Source: Micrococcus lacusdianchii (lineage in GTDB: Bacteria; Actinomycetota; Actinomycetes; Actinomycetales; Micrococcaceae). Taken from it: DNA of 64,000 nucleotides. Of the stretch, positions 57,447 to 64,000 are shown piece after piece. Location: contig NZ_JAKNUW010000003.1 of the NCBI RefSeq assembly GCF_023155805.1, forward strand, positions 62,001 through 126,000. The letters run 5' to 3'. A program made the position numbers and the translations under genes. Under the pieces are notes generated by a model that was given only the letters and a program-made list of their open reading frames with translations, had not been told where the DNA came from and ran no database searches. Every line of letters begins with the position of its first letter. The stretch's first letter is position 1.

Positions 57447-58220
57447 TCAGCCCTGCTGGCGGGCCAGGAAGTCCTGCGCGCCGCCGACGAGCTCGGTGTG
57501 GCCCACCTCGAGGTCGGTGCGGCCCACGATCGAGGCCACCTCGGACGCGAACTCCTCCACGGAGTAGAGCTTGCCGGCGGCCTCGCGGCGGGCCTCGATG
57601 GCCCCCGGCTCGGCGCGGTCGAGCAGGGTGGCGGTGATGGTGCCCTCGATCATGTCGCCGGAGACCACCACGAAGCCCACGCCCTTCTCGGTGAACGCGG
57701 GGATGCGCTCGCGCAGGGCGTCCTCGCCGGCGCGCTTGGAGCGGGCCACGGGCTCGTAGGAGTCCATCGTGGCGACCTCGTCGATGAAGTGCGCCTGGTG
57801 GGAGGTCACGAACACGATCTGCCCGCCGGCCGACATGCGCTCGAGCGCGGCGTCGGCCAGCGCGGCCTGGGCGTCACGGTTGAGCTTCATGGCGTAGTCC
57901 TCGCCGAACTGGGACTCCATGCCCCCGGAGGCGTTGAGCACCAGCACGTCCAGGGAGCCGAAGTGCTCCACGGCGGCGTCGAGCAGCGCGGCGCGATCCT
58001 CGGCCCTCGTCACGTCCCCGCCCACGGCCACGGCGCGGCCGCCGGCGTCCTCGATCCTCTGCACCACCCTGTTCGCGCGCGGCGCCTTCTGGCGGTAGTT
58101 CACCACGACGTCCGCGCCGCGGGCGGCCAGCAGCTCGGCGGTGGCGGCTCCGATGCCGCGGGAGGAGCCGGTGACGACGACGCCGCGTCCGGCCAGGTCC
58201 TGGGTGGTGTTCTCGGTCAT
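57447..58220 (-). CDS. SDR oxidoreductase with FabL/FabI-like active site
   Basis: A 257-residue short-chain dehydrogenase/reductase. The nucleotide motif VVVTGSSRGIGAATAELLAA is FabG-like (NADPH type), and VLVLNASGG follows. The active site departs from the classical Y-x3-K: the segment MDSYEPVARSKRAGED has Tyr and Lys six residues apart (Y-x6-K), as in the enoyl-ACP reductases FabI and FabL, with Phe ten residues before the Tyr. It follows fabG by 63 nt on the same strand. An enoyl reductase role is inferred; AGGAGG precedes the ATG. Confidence 0.78.
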   Translation of the reverse strand: MTENTTQDLAGRGVVVTGSSRGIGAATAELLAARGADVVVNYRQKAPRANRVVQRIEDAGGRAVAVGGDVTRAEDRAALLDAAVEHFGSLDVLVLNASGGMESQFGEDYAMKLNRDAQAALADAALERMSAGGQIVFVTSHQAHFIDEVATMDSYEPVARSKRAGEDALRERIPAFTEKGVGFVVVSGDMIEGTITATLLDRAEPGAIEARREAAGKLYSVEEFASEVASIVGRTDLEVGHTELVGGAQDFLARQQG

Positions 58221-58283
58221 GGGTGCCTCCTGCGGCGGAGTCTGCTGGTCGGGGTGCGGGGTGCGGGGTGCGGAAGTGTGGAT

Positions 58284-59042
<759 letters not shown>

Positions 59043-59176
59043 CTAGACTGGCAGGTCAGCGGGCGACGGCGGCGATCCTCTGCGGATCCCCTCTCCTGCG
59101 CCCGCCGACGCAGCACCACTCTACGCACGGCCTCGCGCCGTGCAGGGCATCCGACACCCCGGTGAGGAGCACTCCC

Positions 59177-59611
59177 ATGACCACCGCCGACCCCGGGACG
59201 CCCACGGGCCGCGCCGCACGCCGCGCGCCGGACGTCCAGGGCGTGACCACCGCGGCCGCCCCGCGCAGCCAAGACCGCGAGGCCCGCATGCGCGTCTACG
59301 TGGTGCAGATGGCCGTCCGCACCGCGTGCTTCGTGGCCGCCCTGTTCACCCACGGCTGGTGGCAGCTGCTGTTCATCGCCGGCGCCGTGATCCTGCCCTA
59401 CGTCGCCGTGGTGCGCGTGAACAACGCCGGCCCCCACACCGCCGGGCGGATCCGCCCCACCGCGCCGGCCCGGCCGGCGCTCGCGGCCGAGCCCTCCCGT
59501 CCCGCCGACACCCCGGCCGAGCCCGTGGTGCTGGTGGGCGAGGTGGTGGACGAGGACGACCCCGCCGCGCGTCGCGCCCTGCCCGCCGGCCGGACCGGGG
59601 GCGCGGCGTGA
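59177..59611 (+). CDS. DUF3099-family membrane protein
   Basis: A 144-residue protein of unknown function: a basic N-terminus, QDREARMRVYVVQMAVRTACF, two adjacent transmembrane helices (RTACFVAALFTHGWWQLLFIAGAVILPYVAVV, about residues 50-80) and a Pro/Ala-rich tail with VVLVGEVVDEDDP. This helix pair is the DUF3099 hallmark in actinobacteria. GTGAGGAGC precedes ATG. Its stop overlaps the start of the zinc-ribbon gene (GTGA). Confidence 0.85.
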   Translation: MTTADPGTPTGRAARRAPDVQGVTTAAAPRSQDREARMRVYVVQMAVRTACFVAALFTHGWWQLLFIAGAVILPYVAVVRVNNAGPHTAGRIRPTAPARPALAAEPSRPADTPAEPVVLVGEVVDEDDPAARRALPAGRTGGAA

Positions 59612-59922
59612 CAGGCCCCGACCTGCTGGGCGCCCTGGCCGCCGGCCACGACCCGGCCGCCCTCGCCGCACCCGCCTCCCGGACCGGCGCGGAGGCCGCC
59701 GCGCCGGACGGCTCCCCCGTCTGCTCGCGCCGCGGCTGCACCGCGCCGGCCGTGTGGGCCCTGCACTGGAACAACCCGCGCGTGCACGCCCCGGACCGGG
59801 TGAAGACCTGGACCGCATGCGAGGAGCACCGCGCGCACCTGGACGACTTCCTCGCCTCGCGGGGCTTCCTGCAGGACGTCACCGGCCTGACCGCCCCGAC
59901 CTCCCGGGAGGACCCCGCATGA
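59608..59922 (+). CDS. Small zinc-ribbon-like protein
   Basis: A 104-residue protein with a low-complexity first 40 residues and then a conserved Cys/His cluster: CSRRGCTAPAVWALHWNN ... KTWTACEEHRAHLDDFLASRGF. CxxxxC ... CxxH suggests one bound zinc. Homologues of unknown function are common in actinobacteria next to SURF1 or DUF3099, as far as I recall. The GTG start and the stop both overlap neighbours by four bases, so it is co-translated with DUF3099 and SURF1. A role in cytochrome oxidase assembly is a guess from context. Confidence 0.7.
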   Translation: MTGPDLLGALAAGHDPAALAAPASRTGAEAAAPDGSPVCSRRGCTAPAVWALHWNNPRVHAPDRVKTWTACEEHRAHLDDFLASRGFLQDVTGLTAPTSREDPA

Positions 59923-60848
59923 GCCCCGCCCCCACGCCCGCCGTCGAGGACGCCCGCGCGGACCTGCCGCCGCTGCGCTTCGGCTTCGTGCTGAGCCCCG
60001 GCTGGATCTTCGGGTTCGTGGTGTGCATCCTCTTCGCCCTCCTCTGCCACGGGCTCGCGCAGTGGCAGTGGGACCGGCGCGTGGAGGTGATGCACCAGGT
60101 CAACCGGGTCCTGGAGAACTACGACGACGAGCCGGTCCCCTTCGCGCAGGCGTCCCGGATGCTCACCGCCTTCGACACCGAGGACGAGTGGACACCCGTC
60201 ACCCTGCGGGGCGAGTACCTCGAGGAGGAGACTCTCGTGGTGCGCAACCGGCCGCGCGCCGGCCGACCCGGCTATGAGGTGCTCGTGCCCTTCCGCACCG
60301 AGGAGGGGCCCGTGGTGGTCGTGGATCGCGGCTGGCTGCCCATCGGCTCCCAGCCGGGGCGGCCGGACACGATCCCCGCCCCGCACCCGGACGTCCGCGA
60401 GGTGGTGGTGCGCGTGAAGCCCGGCGAGCCCGCCCTGGAGCGCGACGCCCCGGAGGGGCAGGTGCCCTCGATCGACCTGGCGCAGATCGCCGGGCTGGTG
60501 GACGGGCCCCTGGCGGACACCGCCTACGGCCTCATGGTCGAGGAGACCCCCGCCGCGGCCACCGCGCCGAGCGCGCTCGTGGAGCCCACCCTGGACGAGG
60601 GCCCGCACCTGTCCTACGCCATCCAGTGGTACATCTTCGCCGCCATGGGCTTCGGCGTGTGGGGCTACTCCGCCTGGATGCGCGCCCGCAACGACCGCGC
60701 CGACGCCCTCGAGGACGCCGAGGACGACGGCATGACGGCCGCCCGCCGCGCCCCCCGGCCGAAGCCGCAGCGCCGCCGCCGCGGGGGCCGGCCGTCCGAC
60801 GAGGAGGTCGAGGACGCGCTCCAGGACGTCACCGCCCGCCGCGGCTGA
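59919..60848 (+). CDS. SURF1-family cytochrome oxidase assembly protein
   Basis: A 309-residue membrane protein with the SURF1 layout. The first transmembrane helix (GWIFGFVVCILFALLCHGLAQWQWDRR, about 30-55) ends in the conserved WQ-R motif. The extracytoplasmic domain has LRGEYLEEETLVVRNRPRAGRPGYEVLVPF and VVVDRGWLP. The second helix is HLSYAIQWYIFAAMGFGVWGY (about 225-245). A basic C-terminal tail of about 60 residues follows. SURF1 aids haem a insertion into aa3 oxidase, whose subunit III (ctaE) is also in this window. Confidence 0.92.
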   Translation: MSPAPTPAVEDARADLPPLRFGFVLSPGWIFGFVVCILFALLCHGLAQWQWDRRVEVMHQVNRVLENYDDEPVPFAQASRMLTAFDTEDEWTPVTLRGEYLEEETLVVRNRPRAGRPGYEVLVPFRTEEGPVVVVDRGWLPIGSQPGRPDTIPAPHPDVREVVVRVKPGEPALERDAPEGQVPSIDLAQIAGLVDGPLADTAYGLMVEETPAAATAPSALVEPTLDEGPHLSYAIQWYIFAAMGFGVWGYSAWMRARNDRADALEDAEDDGMTAARRAPRPKPQRRRRGGRPSDEEVEDALQDVTARRG

Positions 60849-60854
60849 GCCGAC

Positions 60855-60896
60855 GCACGAGGGCCCCGACTCCGAGCGGAGTCGGGGCCCTCGTGC
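60855..60896. terminator. Strong terminator between SURF1 and ABC-F genes
   Basis: A perfect 19-bp stem (GCACGAGGGCCCCGACTCC with its complement) around GAGC. Confidence 0.8.
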
Positions 60897-60905
60897 GCCC
60901 GGGGC

Positions 60906-62504
60906 TCAGGCCAGGGAGATGAGGTCCAGGTAGTCCTCGCTCCAGAGGTCCTCGTCGCCGTCGGGCAGGAGCACCACGCGCTCGGGGTCGAGGGCCTCGA
61001 CGGCGCCCTCGTCGTGCGTCACGAGGACCACGGCCCCCTCGTACTGGCGCAGCGCGTTGAGGATCTCCTCGCGGCTGGCGGGGTCGAGGTTGTTGGTGGG
61101 CTCGTCGAGCAGCAGGACGTTGGCGCTCGAAGCGACGAGCGTGGCCAGCGCCAGGCGGGTCTTCTCGCCGCCGGAGAGCACGCGGGCGGGCTTGTCGACG
61201 TCGTCGCCCTGGAAGAGGAAGCTGCCCAGCAGCGTCCGGCACTGGGTGTCCCCCAGCTGGGGCGCGGCGTGGCGCATGTTGTCCAGGACGGAGGCGTCCT
61301 GGTCCAGGGTGTCGTGCTCCTGGGCGAAGTACCCGAGCTTGAGGCCGTGGCCGGCGATCACCTCGCCCGTGTCCGGGGTCTCGGTGCCGGCGAGCATGCG
61401 CAGCAGCGTCGTCTTGCCCGCGCCGTTGTAGCCGAGGATCACCACGCGGGAGCCGCGGTCGATCGCGAGGTCCACGCCCGTGAAGATCTCGAGGGACCCG
61501 TAGGACTTGGACAGGTTCTGCGCACTGAGCGGCGTCCTGCCGGAGGCCTGCGGCGTGGGGAACCGGATCGCGGCCACGCGGTCCGTGGCGCGCTCCCCCT
61601 CGACGCCGCGCATCATGCGCTCGGCGCGCTTGATCATGTTCTGCGCGGCCACGGCCTTCGTGGCCTTCGCGCGCATCTTCTCGGCCTGCGCCATGAGGGC
61701 GGAGGCCTTCTTCTCCGCGTTGGCGAACTCCCGGCGGCGGCGCGCCTCGTCCTGCTGGCGCTGGGCCTGGTAGTTCTTCCAGCTCATGTTGTAGACGTCG
61801 ATCGTCTGACGGTTCGCGTCCAGGTAGAGGACCTTGTTGACGGTCATCTCCATGAGCTCGACGTCGTGGCTGATCATCAGCAGCCCGCCGGAGTAGGTGC
61901 GCAGGTACTCGCGCAGCCACACGATCGAGTCGTGGTCCAGGTGGTTCGTGGGCTCGTCGAGCAGCATGGTGTCCGCGTCGGAGAAGAGGATGCGGGCGAG
62001 CTCCACGCGGCGGCGCTGGCCGCCGGAGAGGGTGTGCAGCGGCTGGTCCAGCACGCGGTCCGGCAGGCCGAGGTTCGAGGTGATCCGCGCGGCCTCGGAC
62101 TCCGCGGCATACCCGCCGCGGGCCTCGAACTCCGCCCCGAGCCGCGAGTACCGGTCCATCGCCTTCTGGCGCTGCGCGTCGTCGTCGGAGGCCATGCCCT
62201 CCTCCGCGGCCCGCATGCGGCGGATCGTCTGGTCGAGGTCGCGGGCGGAGAGGATGCGGTCCCGGCCGGACTGCTCCATGTCGTCCACCTTCGGGTCCTG
62301 GGGCAGGTAGCCGATGCGGCCCGAGGCGGTCACGGTGCCCGCGGTGGGCTGGGTGCGGCCGGCGAGCACCTTGGTCAGGGTGGTCTTGCCGGCGCCGTTG
62401 CGGCCCACCAGGCCCACCTTGTCCCCCCGGTCCACGCGGAAGCTCACCTCGTCCATGAGGAGCCGGGCGCCGACGCGCAGTTCGAGATCGGTGACGGTGA
62501 GCAT
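60906..62504 (-). CDS. ABC-F family ATPase
   Basis: A 532-residue soluble tandem ATPase of the ABC-F class, which acts on the ribosome (translation factors or antibiotic-target protection). Domain 1 has VGLVGRNGAGKTTLTKVLAG, LSGGQRRRVELARILF and MLLDEPTNHLDHDSIVW. A charged linker follows (about 235-320: YQAQRQQDEARRRREFA, LMAQAEKMRAKATKAVAAQN). Domain 2 has VILGYNGAGKTTLLRML, LSGGEKTRLALATLV and LLLDEPTNNLDP. There are no transmembrane helices. The length and linker are like housekeeping ABC-F proteins; subclass not determined. Confidence 0.92.
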   Translation of the reverse strand: MLTVTDLELRVGARLLMDEVSFRVDRGDKVGLVGRNGAGKTTLTKVLAGRTQPTAGTVTASGRIGYLPQDPKVDDMEQSGRDRILSARDLDQTIRRMRAAEEGMASDDDAQRQKAMDRYSRLGAEFEARGGYAAESEAARITSNLGLPDRVLDQPLHTLSGGQRRRVELARILFSDADTMLLDEPTNHLDHDSIVWLREYLRTYSGGLLMISHDVELMEMTVNKVLYLDANRQTIDVYNMSWKNYQAQRQQDEARRRREFANAEKKASALMAQAEKMRAKATKAVAAQNMIKRAERMMRGVEGERATDRVAAIRFPTPQASGRTPLSAQNLSKSYGSLEIFTGVDLAIDRGSRVVILGYNGAGKTTLLRMLAGTETPDTGEVIAGHGLKLGYFAQEHDTLDQDASVLDNMRHAAPQLGDTQCRTLLGSFLFQGDDVDKPARVLSGGEKTRLALATLVASSANVLLLDEPTNNLDPASREEILNALRQYEGAVVLVTHDEGAVEALDPERVVLLPDGDEDLWSEDYLDLISLA

Positions 62505-62557
62505 GGGAAGGGAGGGCTCCTGCAGGTGGGGGGATGCGCCGACTGCGGCGCCGGGCC

Positions 62558-62576
62558 AGTCTAGTCCGTCTACACT
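62558..62576. promoter_or_regulatory. Divergent promoters: ABC-F gene and zinc metallopeptidase
   Basis: Plus strand: TACACT (62571-62576), 7 nt before ATG 62584 (leaderless). Minus strand: TAGACT (62558-62563), which would give the ABC-F mRNA a leader of about 45 nt. The two hexamers are 7 bp apart. Confidence 0.5.
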
Positions 62577-62583
62577 CTGGCGC

Positions 62584-63534
62584 ATGAGCTTCAACGAGAA
62601 CGTGCAGATCAACGCCGGCCGTGCCCGCGGCGGAGGCGGCGGCCTGGGTGGCCGCGGTGCCGCGATCGGCGGCGGCGGCGGTCTGCTCGCCCTGCTCATC
62701 GCCGTGTTCTTCCCCCAGTACGCCGACGACCTCGGCATCGGCGGGGCGGGCACGGACACCGGCTCCACCTACGGCCAGTACCAGCAGCAGATCCCAGGCA
62801 GCGGCTCCCAGCCGGTCTCGGACGCCGAGTGCTCCACGGGTGCGGACGCCAACCGCAGCACCGACTGCCGCGTGATCGCCACCACCGAGTCCGCCGACGC
62901 GTTCTGGGGCGAGTACATGGGCCAGTTCGACACGATCGACTGGCGCCAGCCGGACCTCACCCTCTTCAACGGCAGCGTCACCACGGGCGGCTGCGGTTCG
63001 GCGACCTCCGCCACGGGCCCGTTCTACTGCCCCGCGGACGAGTCGATGTACTTCGACACGGACTTCTTCGCCACCCTGAGCTCGGACTTCGGCGCGCAGG
63101 GCGGCCCGCTCGCCGAGCAGTACATCGTGGCCCACGAGTACGCGCACCACGTGCAGAACGTGGTCGGCTGGCTGCGGTACGCCCAGGACGGGCAGACCGG
63201 CGTGGAGTCCAACATCGTGCGCTCCGAGCTGCAGGCCGACTGTCTCGCGGGCATGTGGGCCGGGCAGGCCACCCAGACCATCGACCCCGAGTCCGGTGAG
63301 CCCTTCCTCAAGCCCATCACCCAGGACCAGCTGGCCCAGGCCATCGACGCCGCCGGCGCCGTGGGCGACGACCGCATCCAGGAGCAGTACCAGGGACGCG
63401 TCAACCCGGAGGCCTTCACGCACGGCTCCTCCGAGCAGCGCCAGGCCTGGTTCATGCGCGGCTACGAGACGGCGCGGCAGTCCCCGGACATCAACCAGTG
63501 CAACACCTTCCAGGCGGAGACGCTCGACATCTGA
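62584..63534 (+). CDS. Neutral zinc metallopeptidase (YpfJ family)
   Basis: A 316-residue protein of the family annotated as neutral zinc metallopeptidase. The N-terminus has MSFNENVQINAGRARGGG and a Gly-rich run with a hydrophobic segment (GGLLALLIAVFFP, about 30-45), probably a membrane anchor. The catalytic site is VAHEYAHHVQNVVGW (HEYAH, about 180), with a downstream SELQADCLAGMWAG supplying the third ligand. Two cysteine pairs are present. Physiological substrates are unknown. Strong terminator downstream. Confidence 0.9.
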   Translation: MSFNENVQINAGRARGGGGGLGGRGAAIGGGGGLLALLIAVFFPQYADDLGIGGAGTDTGSTYGQYQQQIPGSGSQPVSDAECSTGADANRSTDCRVIATTESADAFWGEYMGQFDTIDWRQPDLTLFNGSVTTGGCGSATSATGPFYCPADESMYFDTDFFATLSSDFGAQGGPLAEQYIVAHEYAHHVQNVVGWLRYAQDGQTGVESNIVRSELQADCLAGMWAGQATQTIDPESGEPFLKPITQDQLAQAIDAAGAVGDDRIQEQYQGRVNPEAFTHGSSEQRQAWFMRGYETARQSPDINQCNTFQAETLDI

Positions 63535-63550
63535 GCCGCTCCACCGGACC

Positions 63551-63594
63551 ACGACGGCGCCCGCACCTCCTCCGGAAGGTGCGGGCGCCGTCGT
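63551..63594. terminator. Strong terminator after the metallopeptidase gene
   Basis: An 18-bp perfect stem (ACGACGGCGCCCGCACCT with its complement) around an 8-nt loop, between convergent genes. Confidence 0.75.
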
Positions 63595-63624
63595 CTGTCC
63601 CGGGCGCGGAGAGGCCGGATCCCG

Positions 63625-64000
63625 TCAGCCCGCGAGCAGCTCCTCGGTCCGGCGCTGCACGTCCTGGAGCGACTCGGCCGCGTCCGGCAGGATGAACTCC
63701 GCGTCCCCGGGCACCATCACGGTGGACAGCGTCCCCGCGGCGTCGGGTCCGATCACGCCGGACCGGTTGGTCATGAACAGGGCGTCCGGAGTGTCCGAGG
63801 ACATCAGGTACCAGAGGAACGACTCGGCAGGCGGGGCGGTCTCCGGGGCCGCCCCGTAGACCCACACCCGGACGGTGTCCCCCGGCTCGCCGGTGAGCAC
63901 GTCCTCCACCCGCACCGTGAGCAGCGAGGTCTCCAGCGCACTGCCGTCCGGGGCCGGGACGACGCGCCCGTCCACCTCCCGGGCGCCGGTCACGCCCTCG
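63625..64000 (-). CDS. Hypothetical protein, N-terminus beyond the window
   Basis: The minus-strand frame stays open to the right edge; 125 codons of the 3' end are visible. The sequence includes SLLTVRVEDVLTGEPGDTVRVWVYG, SFLWYLMSSDTPDALFMTN and AEFILPDAAESLQDVQRRTEELL. It reads like a beta-rich domain; no family is recognised. An internal GTG at 63993 exists, but the frame before it is also coding-like, so the gene is called partial. Confidence 0.55.
   Translation of the reverse strand, partial: EGVTGAREVDGRVVPAPDGSALETSLLTVRVEDVLTGEPGDTVRVWVYGAAPETAPPAESFLWYLMSSDTPDALFMTNRSGVIGPDAAGTLSTVMVPGDAEFILPDAAESLQDVQRRTEELLAG

Overview
The window is one continuous stretch of a very GC-rich (about 73% by eye) actinobacterial chromosome, most likely Micrococcus or a close relative in the Micrococcaceae. 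The evidence is mycothiol genes (mshC and an mshA domain), a pupylation system, rbpA, GlgM/GlgC-type glucan genes, a fused PafB-PafC regulator and strong G/C third-position bias. Pup, Dop, PafA and Mpa are present, but the 20S proteasome genes usually found among them are not, a state known from Micrococcus. I see no phage, insertion sequence, CRISPR array or plasmid function.

Layout. 0-11 kb: ctaE and trpD (divergent), a stand-alone Lrp-type sensor domain, a small membrane protein, a helix-turn-helix protein with a putative operator, a GltB-domain FMN protein, an alpha/beta hydrolase, a decayed condensation-domain pseudogene, an Fe-S/flavin ene-reductase, and an NfeD/SPFH membrane pair. 11-34 kb: the block rbpA - ppm1 - amidohydrolase-like - helY - tatC - tatA - pafBC - two FKBPs - pafA - pup - dop - mpa - trmI - site-2 protease - HAD - PAC2 - mshC - uppP. 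Its order largely follows the Mycobacterium tuberculosis Rv2050-Rv2136 region, with prcBA missing and two opposite-strand genes (a UV-dimer glycosylase and a cyclodeaminase-family protein) between pup and dop. 34-40 kb: small proteins, an M20 peptidase, tRNA-Leu(GAG), and an unusual single reading frame joining 4-alpha-glucanotransferase (MalQ) to the mycothiol glycosyltransferase MshA. 40-46.5 kb: a lipid cluster (MaoC hydratase, FabG4-type reductase, thiolase, TetR, acyl-CoA oxidase-like enzyme) resembling htdX-fabG4-fadA2-fadE5. 46.5-64 kb: divergent glgM/glgC, pepN, a domain-swapped lipoate ligase, rpmE2, an overlapping three-gene operon (ABC ATPase, TSUP permease, SpoU methyltransferase), serB, two SDRs (one FabL/FabI-like), DUF3099/zinc-ribbon/SURF1, an ABC-F ATPase, a zinc metallopeptidase and a truncated gene at the edge.

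Regulation visible in the sequence. At least sixteen genes have a TANNNT -10 hexamer 6-8 nt before the start codon, the arrangement of actinobacterial leaderless mRNAs. An exact GGAAT-N18-GTT element, the SigR/SigH consensus, precedes rbpA. Several convergent gene pairs end inside a shared hairpin whose two arms carry both stop codons. Two intergenic regions carry a short inverted repeat family (TTCTGCCCACGGAACG-like) of unknown function.

The most notable observations are the MalQ-MshA fusion, the proteasome-less Pup locus, the intergenic repeat family, a probable second type of enoyl reductase beside fabG, and the SigR-type promoter of rbpA.
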